From Parietaria judaica (taxonomy: Eukaryota > Streptophyta > Magnoliopsida > Rosales > Urticaceae): a stretch of DNA of 64,000 nucleotides. How positions within the stretch are numbered: position 1 is the first letter of the stretch; every line of letters begins with the position of its first letter. The notes beneath the pieces were generated by a model. That model made no database searches and had not been told where the DNA came from. It worked only from the letters and a program-made list of their open reading frames with translations. The stretch is from NCBI GenBank assembly GCA_954871525.1, contig OX940861.1, forward strand, positions 11,888,842 through 11,952,841, given 5' to 3'. Shown here piece after piece: positions 10,176-22,443 of this stretch. Position numbers and translations under genes: made by a program.

Positions 10176-10816
10176 CCAGCGCCTTGGCCAGCAGCGTCTT
10201 TAAGCCACCAGGGTACGGTATTTGAGAAAGCTGCGAGATTGAATTTTTTGATTCAAAATTATTCTGTAAAGTGTTTAATTAAAAGTCTTATACCCGCAGA
10301 GCTTTGCCCTATGCCCGGCCTAAGCGGGATTAACAACCTGTGGTGTTGGAAAAACTGACATTAAAAGAAATTAACAACCTATGGAAAACGTTCTACGAGG
10401 CTTTAATGAGCAAGCTCATAAAAAATGTTCTATGGAGCTTTAATGATCAGCCCAAACGTTCAACAAGATCTAATTAAAAAGGAAAAAAAAAACAGTCAAA
10501 TGTTAGTAATTTGGTATTGATTGATGACCAATACAAATGATTCTCATCTCCCTATAAATGACATCAAATTCTGTTTTCTTTCGACACACTTAAAAAACGA
10601 TTACAAAACGTCCTTGCCTTCTATCGAGTTTAATCTTCAATTTTACTCTTGATACAAACTCAAAACTTCCCTTTCGAAATACATGGGTATAGATTTACAG
10701 ATTCTCTTTGTCGGTGTTTCTGAAGTGCTCAGATCTGCCGTTGTATCTTGTGCTCGAGGAAGGCGAATATTATCTCGGCGTTCGAAGTTTAAACTCACGT
10801 CTATAGTTTGCAGACT
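10176..10816. other. Intergenic, nothing recognised
   Basis: AT-rich sequence; short frames show no family features. Confidence 0.5.
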
Positions 10817-11403
10817 TAAATTTGGGGTTGTTTGGAACTCATTTCCGAAACAAATTTTTTTTTTTTTGCCAAAATATTTTATCAAAAAAGATGATAAAAA
10901 GTTGACTTATCAAAAAATTTGTAAAAGCATTTTTCATTATAACTGCTTTACATAAAAAAAAAAAAGTTTTCATTTTGTATTTTATTTTTCTATCCTCAAT
11001 TTCACTCTTTATACATCATTTTATTAAAAAAAAGATATTTGTGGCAAAAGTACTACAAAGTGTCTCATGGCACGCGATATATAATTAAACTTTACTTTGT
11101 TTTGGTAAAAGCTTCAAAAAACTTAAAAATAATTTTATCGTGAAAAATTTGAAATTTATAATAGAACTTTTTTGGAACTTTTGCAATGATAAAACTAAAA
11201 TTTAGAACTTATAGTACGACCTTTTTAGTTTTTTAGAAGTTTTGCCACAACAAAGATCAATTTTTTTAAAAATCAAACCAAAATTTCAATTTTTCTTTTA
11301 AAAAATAATGCAACAAATTTTAATCAATCACTTTTTCAAAACATAATTACAAAACAATTTGACAAAAATAAAAATAAAAACGCTTCCAAACACTACTAAA
11401 TTT
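10817..11403. mobile_element. Candidate hAT-like MITE (573 bp)
   Basis: Ends GGGGTTGTTTGGAA at 10824 and, inverted, GTAGTGTTTGGAAG at 11396 are flanked by TAAATTT at 10817-10823 and 11397-11403 (8 bp if one mismatch is allowed). The interior is A/T homopolymer-rich and non-coding. (G)TGTTTGGAA-type ends with 7-8 bp duplications fit hAT MITEs, but the ends are imperfect. Confidence 0.5.
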
Positions 11404-13322
11404 TCGCGTACCGTACTGCTTCTCTAAGTTGGCAACGACCTTCCCGAAGTGCCCATCTTGAACAAATCTTGGTTGATATTATTTGCTAAAATGAGCTTTT
11501 CAGCAATTAGACCGTAGACAGACCAAACCCATCCCAATCGGCAATCACAGAAGATCTTGAAATAATGCATTTTATCTTGGTATTAAATATTCAAATATAT
11601 CTGAGAAGAGCATTGACAACTATATGTTAAAATTTAATGAATGCGACTTCTAATAGTTACGTAAAATTGTTATTAAAAAAAGATTTGCTAAGCTTTAGTC
11701 ACGCTTGAATTTGATATCAAATAAATAAATATATAAAGATCATAAGTGTCGTGTCTGATGAGATACATCGATAATAACAACAATATGTATTATGGAATGG
11801 TCCACCACTTTATGATAACATTTAAGTTATCGTAATCACTTGTCACGTAGTGACGACTTTTTTTTTTATTATTATTTTTTTCACATTTTGAATTATTTTA
11901 TAAGGAATTTGTCGATAAATTTTACTTTTTTATATTTGCTTTAATGTGGACTTCCCTGGGTTTCTAGCTAAGTTCATTTCAATAATAATAATAAAAAAGA
12001 CATGTGTTTATCACTGACGTAAATAGCTTCTCGAATCTAAAAGATTTGACTTTGATTTAATGCATGAACTTGTCTTACTTCAAAAAGGGAAAGAAATATT
12101 AAATAAATAAATAAATAATAATCAGGTTCCTAATTTAACCATTGCTAATTATTATTACACATAACACATCATGTTTATCTTCTCCAATAACTTTGACCGC
12201 TTTCAAAGTCCTAACATATATGCTTCTTGCATGACTCGCAAACTAGCACGGACTGGTTTCGGGTTTGTTGTTCGGGTCGGATAAATAGGACTAATTCTCT
12301 TATAGTAACAAATACGCTTTTGTAACTAATAGACGTTTGAAACGCTATTATTGGGACCTAAATTAATTTGATAAGGAAATGGTTAGTGTTTTCGAACAAA
12401 ATATAATTAAGGAAGTCAACACATGCGTCGCCGTCGTAATCTCTTGTTGATATATGATATTAATTAGAGGTGGAAGATAAAGATTTCAAATGCAAAAATT
12501 TAATGTTATAAACAACCGGAAAATATATGGATATAACAATATAATTATTTTAAATAGATGAGTATAATTATTTGAGATATTGACGGCATATATCCCTAAA
12601 TTATTACTACTACTACTGCCTCCGAAAATATACTAAGGTATGAAAATGATTTCGTTAAGTACCACTTCACAAAGAACAAAAAAATTAGTTCTCACTAAAT
12701 TGTGAGAATTATTTATCTTCCATAAATTAAAGGGGGCTTCATGTGTAAGGATGATTTGTTTATAATTATTTGTTTTAAGTTTCGAAAAGGGATGTGTGGA
12801 AAGTAAAAAAAAAGAAGACAAATAAGTATAAAATACACCAATAATAATAATAATAATAATAATAATAATTTAAAAATATACATCGTCAATATCTCAAGGA
12901 AAATCAAAGGTCTCATATCAAGTCAATAATGTAACGTTAAAAAGTAAGAAAATAATTGAGAAAAAAATAGTAAATATCAAACAAATTGATAAGGCCTGTG
13001 TGTATAGATATATAATGAAAGTAATTGAATGATAGAGTAAATAAATGACATTTACGCTTAATAATACAAATAAATGACAACAAATGAATAATGTTGCAGT
13101 TAGAGTTGATTTCTTTTGAAAGAAAATACAAAATTTTAGAAAATAGGATTACCAAGTTCTTTGAATGTATTAATTAGTAGCATCAAATGCATTAAATTAT
13201 TGCATGAAAAAATTGCAAAATCTATAAAAATTGTCAAAAAAAAAATTGTAAATTCAAAAAATTATAGAAATTGAGGATTCTCAGATCCTTAGCTTTTTAG
13301 GCTAGTAATTTATTGTGGTGAG

Positions 13323-13361
<39 letters not shown>

Positions 13362-14132
13362 GAATTATAGAGATTTGATAAGACCATATTATATTGTAAC
13401 ATTATTATTTACTCTATGCGTTCTTTATCTTTAACTTATCTATCCTTCTTATAGTTTTATATCCTTTTTTAATCACGAGAACAAGCCCATGGTTACAAAA
13501 CGACATGTCTTAAACGTCTTTCCATAATTTTTTATAAATTAAATTTTCACTTGTGAAGAAAATCAACGCTCATTAATGCACAACTTAAAAGTCCAAACAT
13601 CATCCCATGTTACGATTTAAAGATATATTCAACGATATTATAGAGATCAATCATATTGTTTTTGTTTATTATTAATTTCTAAAGGGATACAAGGTCCATA
13701 TTGGCCGGTGTATTGTTGATACACTTGTATATATATATTTATTTATTGTATTTTCCTCACTAAACTTGTATTAATTGTTTTTGTTGACAATGATATCAAG
13801 TTGCAACGATATAACTGTTAATTATTACACGTCACTACAATATAATTCAAATCCAATCTGTCACTGGCCAAGAATAAATCATAGAGCCCTGAAATTAATG
13901 TGCTAAACTATGAATTAAGAGTTAAATTTACAAAAATATCCGCTTCTATTATATAACGTAAAATTTCCATCACATTCTTCTATTATATATCCAACTAGAC
14001 CGTTGATTTAATAATCACCAAGGCATAAGATTTCAATAGCACTTCAGACTATTTAATCGATTATTAATATACAATCACTACTTGTTTGTTCTAAACGATA
14101 TGTTTATATTATAATATCACTCCGATTAAGAA
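11404..14132. other. AT-rich intergenic region
   Basis: No gene supported over 2.7 kb. It contains microsatellites (ATA)n at 12841-12869 and (TA)n at 13327-13359, plus several poly-A/T runs. Confidence 0.55.
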
Positions 14133-14142
14133 TAAAAATAAA

Positions 14143-14611
14143 GGGTTAATGACCGCAAAAATATTCAAAGTTTGGTCAAAGAACCCCTCGTGTATCCAAA
14201 GTTTAAAAGTGGTGGCAAAAATACCCAAAGTCGCATTGGGAGAGTTGACCACTCCATTCTCGTAACGCCGTTAATTTACCCGTTAACTCTGGCTACGTGG
14301 ACAAACGTGGGTTGCTGACATAATAATTTTTGCCACGTGAACGAGCCCACATCAGCCTCGTTTACGACAAAATAAGGAATTAAACACCTAATTAATACTA
14401 TTTAACACACCTAATTGAACCTCTAATGATTACACTTAACAAAACATATTTGTCCACGTGGCCAGGATTAACAGGTAAGTTAACGGCGTTACGAGAATGG
14501 AGTGGTCAACTCCCCAAATGTGACTTTGGGTATTTTTGCCACCACTTTTAAACTTTGGGTACACGAGGGGTTCTTTGACCAAACTTTGGGTATTTTTGCC
14601 GTCATTAACCC
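14143..14611. mobile_element. Mutator-like MITE, 469 bp (copy 1)
   Basis: Long inverted repeats of roughly 140 bp begin GGGTTAATGAC and end GTCATTAACCC. Perfect 10-bp duplications TAAAAATAAA flank it at 14133-14142 and 14612-14621. Long TIRs with 9-11 bp duplications indicate a Mutator-like (MULE) origin. Within each arm the phrase 'tttgggtatttttgcc' recurs. The middle is non-coding. A second copy of identical length lies at 58201-58669. Confidence 0.9.
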
Positions 14612-14621
14612 TAAAAATAAA

Positions 14622-14974
14622 TTACTCGATGGGGGTGTTATTGCCTTTTCAATTCTTGAGTCGTTTTTTATTTTCTTTCTCTTTCTTTCATCAATTTCAT
14701 GGCTGACTTTTTTTTTTGTTCTATAATATGTCGTTTTTGCGTTGTCATGAACAAAAAATGGGTGTGCAGCGGGTCAGATGTTCATATTTATTTTTCTCAG
14801 CATCTAGATTCCAATTTCCAATTTCCGAGTTTTGAAAATGGAACGCGCAACCGGTCTTGATATTGTAAGAATCGGACGTGATGTAATTTTTTTTTTAAAA
14901 TCTGGTTGTAAACATAAATAAACAAATTTAAAATCAGAATTTGATTTCGAAACCCGATAAAACTATGCTTTTTG

Positions 14975-15012
<38 letters not shown>

Positions 15013-15401
15013 GAATAATAATAAATATTAATACTGACATAAAAATCCGATATTTAAATTTTTTTTTTTGTGTGGGATAAATTCATTTATACAGTCAAAG
15101 TTTTCAATGCCTGTTTTTTGTTTGTTTTTGCTTTTGTTTTTGTTTTTTTTTTTAATGAAGCCACCATAAAAAAAAAAAATAACGATTTAAAAAGTAGAAG
15201 TATTAGCAATTTAGTAAAGTAATTTTTCCGCTCATAAAAAAATAATAATAATTTAACATGGTCCCCTAATATAATTTCTATGCGTGAAGTAACAATTCAG
15301 CACAGTGGATGGACGTGGAATGAAAATATATAGTGAAGAAGCAAGCCTGAACACGTCCATATTATTATAGCGACCATCGCTGTCTCATTTGACCCTCCTA
15401 G
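14622..15401. other. Upstream region of the carboxylesterase gene
   Basis: AT-rich with an (AAT)n microsatellite at 14975-15011 and poly-T runs. No gene. Confidence 0.55.
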
Positions 15402-15407
15402 TATATA
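15402..15407 (+). promoter_or_regulatory. TATA box of the carboxylesterase gene
   Basis: TATATA, 65-70 bp before the start codon, is followed by a CT/CA-rich leader. Spacing predicts a 5' UTR of about 40 bases. Confidence 0.5.
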
Positions 15408-15471
15408 GGACTCCCTCTCCACACACACACACCATATATCCAAATCGGAGCAACCAATACAGCACCACTCA

Positions 15472-16443
15472 ATGAACTCCACGTGTCCTCCCGTTGACGC
15501 CGACGTCGCCATCGACGCCTTCCCCTTCCTCCGCGTCCACAAAGATGGCACCATCCACCGCCTCGTCGGCTCCACCGTCCTCCCCCCCGGACCCGACCCC
15601 CTAACCGGCGTCGTCTCCAAAGACGTCGTCATCTCCCCGGAAACCGGCGTCTCCGTCAGAATCTTCCGCCCACCCGCGTTGCCAACGGAGCCTTCCAAGC
15701 TCCCAGTCGCCCTCTACTTCCACGGCGGCGGCTTCTTCGTCGCCTCCACTGGCGAGCCGATCTACCACAACGGCCTCAACCGCCTAGCCCTCGACGCCAA
15801 TCTCCTCGTCGTCTCCGTCGACTACCGCCTCGCCCCAGAGACGCCCCTCCCCGCCGCGTACGACGACAGCTGGCACGCGCTGCAGTGGCTCACGTCCGCC
15901 AACGGCGGGCACGCCGAGGAGTGGCTCTGCGAGAGCGCCGACTTCGACCGCGTCTTCCTCTTAGGCGACAGCGCCGGGGCCAACATCGCCCACCACCTCA
16001 TCTGCCGCGCAACGGAAGCCGGGTCGGGGCTGACCGTCTCCGGGGCGGGGTTGATCCACCCGTACTTCTGGGGGTCGGAGCGGGTGGGGGCGGAGGCGGG
16101 GGACGTGGCACGGAGCGAGATGGTGGACCGGTGGTGGAAGGTGGTGTGCCCGACGGGGGCGGGGAACGACGACCCGCTGATAAACCCGTTTGCGGAGGGG
16201 GCGCCGGGTTTAGGCGGGTTGAGGAGCTGCGGGAGGATTGTGGTGCTGGTGGCGGGAAGAGACATACTGAGGGATCGGGGTTTGTGGTATTACGAGAAGG
16301 TGTTGGGTTGCTCGGAGTGGAGCGGCGAGATTGAGATGGTTGAGACCGAAGACGAGGATCACATTTTTCACATGTTCTGTCCGGATTCCGACAAGGCGAA
16401 GGACCTGTTCAAGTGCCTCGGTCAGTTCGTTCATCACCGTTGA
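15472..16443 (+). CDS. Class-I carboxylesterase (CXE / GID1-like alpha/beta hydrolase)
   Basis: A single uninterrupted frame of 323 residues, the usual CXE length. HGGG (residues 84-87, YFHGGGF) forms the oxyanion hole. GDSAG (165-169) supplies the nucleophile Ser167, Asp264 in AGRDILRD is the acid, and His297 in EDHIFH the base. DYRLAPE at 117-123 and LIHPYFWG are further family marks. These cytosolic enzymes hydrolyse esters; close relatives include 2-hydroxyisoflavanone dehydratases and tuliposide-converting enzymes, so the substrate cannot be told. A GID1 gibberellin receptor is unlikely, because the serine/histidine pair is intact and the GID1 N-terminal lid is missing. The gene is intronless and far richer in G+C than its surroundings. 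The first half of the coding strand is C-rich and the second half G-rich. A TATA box lies 65 bp upstream. Confidence 0.92.
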   Translation: MNSTCPPVDADVAIDAFPFLRVHKDGTIHRLVGSTVLPPGPDPLTGVVSKDVVISPETGVSVRIFRPPALPTEPSKLPVALYFHGGGFFVASTGEPIYHNGLNRLALDANLLVVSVDYRLAPETPLPAAYDDSWHALQWLTSANGGHAEEWLCESADFDRVFLLGDSAGANIAHHLICRATEAGSGLTVSGAGLIHPYFWGSERVGAEAGDVARSEMVDRWWKVVCPTGAGNDDPLINPFAEGAPGLGGLRSCGRIVVLVAGRDILRDRGLWYYEKVLGCSEWSGEIEMVETEDEDHIFHMFCPDSDKAKDLFKCLGQFVHHR

Positions 16444-16687
16444 ATTAATGTCTGGATTGTGTTGACTGTGACAGTTGTTTGTTGGTTTCGCATTAAATGG
16501 AACGGTTTTATGTGAGCTGTGAGTTCGTGTCTTTCATGCAATAAATTCCGTGTTGTGTATACTATAGAATATAGATGCATGCATTTCATTATCTCAAAGA
16601 TTCAAACTAGTAATTTGTTCGTTCTGTGCGTGTTTTGTGGAATTGGGAAACATGTATTTATGAATTTGATGAAAAAAAAAACATGTA
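16444..16687. other. Carboxylesterase 3' flank
   Basis: 3' UTR and spacer up to the target duplication of the large Copia element; nothing else recognised. Confidence 0.5.
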
Positions 16688-16692
16688 GTTTC

Positions 16693-16962
16693 TGTTATGA
16701 ATATATTGGAGGACTTCTACAATATTTCATTGAGCATTTTATAGATGATGGATAAATCAAGAGACTTCGAATGATTTCAGAGATTGAGAATTCTAGAGAG
16801 AATAACCTGTCTTTTTATGTACTCATTTTGTGCTTATAAATAGAGACCATTGATCATTGTAGAGCATGTTGATATACACAATTAATAAAATTATCTCCCC
16901 CATTCTCTCTATTGTTCATATACCTTCTACTATCATATAAGCTTCTCTTTATTTTTATAACA
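16693..16962 (+). repeat. 5' LTR of the outer Copia
   Basis: 270 bp; pairs with 40457-40716. It holds a promoter-like 'gcttataaatagagacc' and the end 'atcatataagcttctcttta' shared with the 3' copy. Confidence 0.9.
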
Positions 16963-17276
16963 CATTATCAGCACGAGGTTCTACCGGTCGAGGTAATGGT
17001 CTTTTGTATTATAAGTTAATTTCTTTAATATTGTTGCGATGACGGCAATACACGATGGAATCTTTTCGGAAACCCAATCAAAATAGCCTAGAAAAATTTC
17101 TCCCGTGTCTTATTCTTGCAATGACGGTAATGATGGATCAACTAGAGAAATCCATTCAAAATTCTAGCAAACCAATGTCTATTTAAATCACTATATAAAT
17201 CACTATACATACTGAGTATGACGAAATCCAGTATCATGCTCATATTCCATTTTATATTTGTTTTGTCTCGTATTAT
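16963..17276 (+). other. Leader of the outer Copia
   Basis: Starts with the ttatcagcacga phrase and has no open frame. It is cut at 17277 by the young Copia insertion. Confidence 0.6.
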
Positions 17277-17281
17277 ATTTT

Positions 17282-18011
17282 TGTTGTCGCCGGAACTTCG
17301 TCGTCGCTGCAAAATCGAAACTTCGGTACCTGCAAAACAAAGATTAGCGGAAAAATCGCCTCGGCTGAGTCGCGGACTAGGTCGCTCTCTTTAAGACGTT
17401 TCGCGGCTCTGCCTCGGTGCAGCAGTTCGTGATTGCCCCGTCGCCCCCAGGATAAAACAGCCCAGTAAAACACTGTCTCGATCGAAACCGTGCACTCGGT
17501 ATCGATCGGAATCACCCAAACCCCTCTGAATTTTATTGCTCGGCAAACACTCTTGAACAGCTTTTAACGAAGCATTCACTCTCTGGAAATTTTTTTTTTG
17601 TAACCAACGACTCTTGTATTTTGTTCTGATCTTAAATGACCAGCCAATGCCACTATATATAGGAGTATACAAGTTTACGTTAATGATAACGTTCATAAAA
17701 AAGTGGAGGCCGAATATGGACTTCGTGTGCCAACGTTCAAGAGCAATAATAGGAGGAATTGATCATGTTTGAATAAAGTGCATGAAAAATTAATGGGTAA
17801 TTATTTTTTACTGACCAAGAACAAAGATCGTGGGCACTAGTTTTTGGTCTTCGAATATGGTCTGACCATTTCAAAAAAATCACACGAATGTGCAGATAAG
17901 AAATTATTATTATTATAATAATAAGAATAATTAATTTAAGGCATAAGTACCCAGTAAATATTTGCAGCAAAAGTATTAAAATTTCACTTAACTTGTATGC
18001 AAGTTCCAACA
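17282..18011 (-). repeat. 3' LTR of the young Copia
   Basis: 730 bp, next to the polypurine tract. It contains TATA-like ctatatatag near 17651. Confidence 0.93.
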
Positions 18012-18572
18012 ATCCCCCACTTGAAATTTTTCACACATTTAAGATTAATTTTCATCGAGCAATATAAGACTGTAAAGTTATGCTTAAGCAAAGGTGTCTG
18101 ATGACTTGAACCTTTACGTAGTGTAGGTGATCCAGAATATACTAGAGTAACTCGTAGTTTTGAACTCTATCTCTGACAACATCTCACACATAACTTTACT
18201 AGGGTTTAGTTCGTAAAGCCCGTGCAATTACGGCCGTGCACGTTATCCCAGTTCAGTGAACGCTCTAGAGAATTTGCCAAATTCCATAGGAAGCGGCCCC
18301 ACTTCCACATTCACTTAGGTGAGTCTATCAAGAGTACTCCTGTAGCTCGGTACCCCACTCTATATATAGAGTATAGACATCATTAAGAGCTGAAAATCAG
18401 CTCAACCTTTCAACGCTTCAGGATATCATGCTTTGACATAAGTCATAGGAGCGGGACTGAATAAGTTATCAGCATGATTCACTACTTTACACTTAGTGAG
18501 TTGTTATTACCCTTTGAACCTATTTCTTGGGATCTCCAGTCTATAGGTTGGGTTGCCCCCACTAGTGCTCTA
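18012..18572 (-). other. Non-coding 3' segment of the young Copia
   Basis: 560 bp between the pol stop and the 3' LTR; no frame recognised. Confidence 0.6.
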
Positions 18573-21500
18573 TCAATCTAATGGCAGTAGTCCCATTCCT
18601 TTCGTGGTTTTTGAGACCTTTTCTCGCGCTAACCCTTTCGTCAAAGGATCAGCCAAGTTCTCATCAGTCCGTACATGATCCACTCTAACAGCGCCATTCT
18701 CAAGGAATCCTCTAATGGTGCTATGCTTGCGACGAATTTGTCGCTTCTTGCCGTTGTAATAACGGTTCTGAACTTTTGCGATTGCTGCAGTACTATCGCA
18801 ATGGATCAAGATGGCTGGGATCGGTTTTTCCCATAAGGGAATCTCGGATAACAGACTTCTGAGCCAGTCTGCTTCTTCACTAGCTGCAGCTAGCGCTATC
18901 ATCTCGGACTCCATCGTCGATTGGGCCAGTATAGTCTGTTTCTTAGACTTCCAGGCAACGGCCCCACCGGCAATGCTAAAAATGTAACCACTTGTAGCCT
19001 TGGAGTCATCTGAAAGGGTGTTCCAATCAGCGTCGCTATATCCTTCAAGGACAGCGGGAAACCTCTGGTAATGTAATCCTAGGTGCTGGGTGCGCTTTAA
19101 ATATCGCATCACCCTCTCAATAGCATACCAATGCTCTAAACTCGGTCTTCTAGTAAACCTGCCCAGTAATCCCACAGCATAAGCTATATCGGGCCTAGTG
19201 CAATCGGCGGCATACCTTAGGCTGCCGATAATGCTCGCATACTCATTCTGTCTAACACCGTCGCCGGTGTTCTTGAACAATTTCACACTAGGATCGTAGG
19301 GAGTACAAGCCGGTTTACAATCAAAGTAATTGTATTTCTTTAAGATCTTTTCTACATAATGAGATTGATCTAAAGAAAGTCTCTTTTCAGACCTTGTTAT
19401 CTTGACACCTAAGATCACATCAGCTTCTCCTAAATCTTTCATGTCAAAGTTAGCAGACAATATGCTCTTCACATCATTTATCAAATGGATGTTAGAGCCA
19501 AAGATCAACAAATCATCTACATACAAACAGATAATTGTGCAAAGACCATTTTTCTGATTTATAGTAAATGCATTTGTCGCTCTCATTAACTTTGAAGCCA
19601 TGCGACACTATTAAGTTATCAAACTTTTCATGCCATTGCTTAGGAGCTTGCTTTAAACCATAAAGAGACTTGTCAAGTTTGCAAACCTGGTTCTCATGTC
19701 CGTGAACTACAAAACCTTCAGGTTGCTCCATGTAAATCTCTTCTTCCAATTCACTATTGAGAAAAGCTATCTTCACATCCATCTGGTGTACTACGAGATC
19801 ATGTAAAGCAGCTATAGAAAGTAGAACCCTAATCGAGGTGAACTTTGACACTGGCGAATAGGTATCAAAGAAGTCTACATTCTCCCTCTGTCTAAATCCC
19901 TTAGCTACGAGGCGGGCCTTATATTTGTCTATGGTTCCATCAGGCTTCAATTTCTTGTTAAGGATCCATTTACATCCTATTGCCTTACAACCTGGAGGAA
20001 GATCTACCAAATGCCAAGTCCTATTAGATTCTAGAGAATCCATCTCATCATCTATCGCTTCTTGCCACAAGTTGGCATCTACCGAAGACAAGGCTTCCTG
20101 AAGACTAGTAGGATCTTCTTCTACGTTGTAGGTTTGGAATTCTAACCCAAAGTCCTTAGCGGTACGAGCTCTCTTGCTCTTTCTAATTTTTGGTTCTAAC
20201 TCACTAGTAGGTTCTTGAACTCTAACTAATGTCGAAGAACTAGAATTCGAGCCCCCACTATTCTTAGATATAAATGGAAACTTATCTTCGAAGAAATCGG
20301 CATCGTTCGATTCTATAACTACCTTGTTTTTCAGATCATAGAACCTATAGGCTTTGCTATTTACGGCATACCCGATGAAAACACACTCATAGGCTCTACT
20401 GGCTAACTTCTTTCTCTTTGGATCTGGTATCCTAACATAAGCTAAACAACCCCAAGTCCTAAAATAAGACAGGTTCGGTTTCTTACCCTTGAATAGCTCA
20501 TACGGAGAAATAGTACTTTTCGACTTAGGAATTCTATTCAATACATAGCAAACAGTCAACAGAATTTCACCCCACCAATACGAAGCAGCACCAGAACTAA
20601 GCAAGGTAGCTACGATTAATTCGGCTAACGTCCTATTTTTTCTTTCCGCTTTTCCATTCATCTCGGGAGAATATGGTGCGGTTTTTTCATGAATAATGCC
20701 ATGCGACTTATAAAATTCTACAAACGGATCCGAATCATATTCGGTTCCTCTATCACTACGAAATCTCTTGATTTTTCTATCGAACTGATTTTCTATCTCC
20801 GTAACGAAAGCTTTAAACATATCAAAAGCATCACTTTTATTCTTTAATAAGTAAACATAGGTATAATCCGAACTATCATCGATAAAGGTTATAAAATATC
20901 TTTTTCCATTTCTAGTCAAGACACCATCAAATTCGCACAAATCCGAATGAATTAAGTCTAACGGTTCTGATTCTCTAACTACCGATTTATGCGACTTTTT
21001 GGTGACTTTAGCTTGACTACACGATTCACATTTTTCAAACTCATTTATCGATAATTTCGGAATCATATATAAGTTACTTAGATTACTAATTATTCTCTTG
21101 TTAACGTGACAAAGCCTAGCATGCCAAACATTAAACGAACACAACGAGTAAACGGAAGAATTCACTTTATTAACTTCAACATTAAGCTTAAACATCCCAT
21201 CAGTAGCATAACCCTTTCCCACAAACACATTATTCTTAGTAATAGTGTAAAGATCTGCCCCTATAACCTGAGTAAATCCCGCCTTGTTGAGAAGGTAGCC
21301 CGAAACCAGATTCTTCCTCATCTCCGGAGTGTGCAGCACGTCTTTGAGGACGACCGTTTTTCCGGAGGTAAACTTCAGCTCGACCTCGCCGGTGCCAGCA
21401 ACAATAGTGGAGTGGGAGTCTCCCAACAACACTTTCCTATCCTTCGCCTCCGAGTATGACTTGAAAAAGTCACGCTCGAAACACACGTGGCGGGTAGCCC

Positions 21501-22416
21501 CGGTGTCCATCCACCAACCCTCAGATCCACCTGCGAGGTTAACCTCGGAAATCATGGCAACCAGTTGTTCTTCAGTCAAGTTCGCCTGTGGAGCAGGACG
21601 ACGCTTGTTCCTACAATTCCGAGCCATATGCCCGGGCTTGTTACAATTGAAGCAAACAAACTGGACCGAATCACCTGAGGGCGGTTTCTGGGGCGGAGCA
21701 CTATTCGCTTGGTTGTTGCTTGGCGCGCGGTTCCGATTCTTCATAGGCTTGCCTTTCGGCTTCAGAACCGCCGAGGACTTGTTGGAGACAGCATTAATCT
21801 CCTCTTTCTGGTCTTGCTTCCGGGCTTCCTCCTCGATCCGAAGGCGGGTGATCAGGCTTTCCAGAGAAAACTCCTTGGTTTTATGCCTTAGAGTATTCTT
21901 AAAATCTTTCCAAGACGGAGGCAGCTTGTCAATAATAACAACAACTTGGAATTGATCGTCTAGGACCATACCTTCAGTGATGATTTCGTGGGCGATTTTC
22001 TGAAGCTCGTGCGATTGGGCCTCCACGGACTTCTCATCGGTCATCTGAAATTTGAGGTAGCGGGAGACAGCGTACTTCTTCGCGCCAGCCTCCTCCGTGT
22101 CGTACTTCTTTTGGAGTGCGTCCCAGATCTCCTTGGCGGACTTGTTGTTGATGTAGTAGTCGTACAGATCGTCGGAGAGGCCGTTGAGGATGTAATTTTT
22201 GCAAAGAAAATCTGCCTCCTCCCAATCGGTGAGCGCCTTTGTCTGTTCGGCAGTGGGCTCTTCGGGCAGCGTCGGCTTCTCGGTGGTGGCGGCATGGGCG
22301 ACTCTCTTGACCGTCAGGAAGAAGAGCATCTTCTGACTCCAACGCTTGAAATGAGCTCCTTCAAACTTGAACGGACGGTTGAGGTCGGCAGCGGCAACAT
22401 CGTTGTGGGCGGCCAT
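18573..22416 (-). pseudogene. Copia gag-pol, one frameshift at the RT active site
   Basis: ATG at 22414-22416 (MAAHNDVAAADLN) opens a 968-codon frame. In order it holds a Copia-type gag, zinc knuckle CFNCNKPGHMARNC (about 255-268), and protease WWMDTGATRHVC (DTG about 304-306). Then comes integrase: HARLCHVNK ... CESCSQAK, with HSDLCEF, RSDRGTEY and SPEMNGKAERKNRT carrying the acidic triad. Reverse transcriptase follows (KARLVAKGFRQ, MDVKIAFLNSELEE). The frame closes at 19513. The catalytic [12 protein letters not shown] and the RNase H ([25 protein letters not shown]) continue in another frame to 18573, ending MGLLPLD. The break sits in the five-base A run (T run, 19549-19553, on the plus strand). 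No other stop was seen. The frame is also open upstream into the LTR, but homology begins at the chosen ATG. Confidence 0.9.
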
Positions 22417-22443
22417 GGCGATAACAGAGCAACGTCTTAAAAT
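22417..22443 (-). other. 27-base leader of the young Copia, no standard primer site
   Basis: The stretch between LTR end and start codon lacks TGGTATCAGAGC. Bases 22425-22440 are complementary to LTR bases 22553-22562 and 22568-22573 (10 bp, 5-base bulge, 6 bp), so the transcript could fold back on the place where a primer normally sits. Confidence 0.6.

Noticed and set aside
15822..16437. Long antisense and shifted frames over the carboxylesterase gene
   Set aside because: Shadows of a GC-rich gene with biased third positions.
17273..17515. Small protein encoded in the young Copia LTR
   Set aside because: It is the in-frame extension of gag into LTR sequence, present in both LTRs; real gag homology starts at 22416.
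22418..22433. gataacagagcaa as a primer site like TGGTATCAGAGC
   Set aside because: It lies in the wrong orientation for this minus-strand element and lacks TGG at the proper place.
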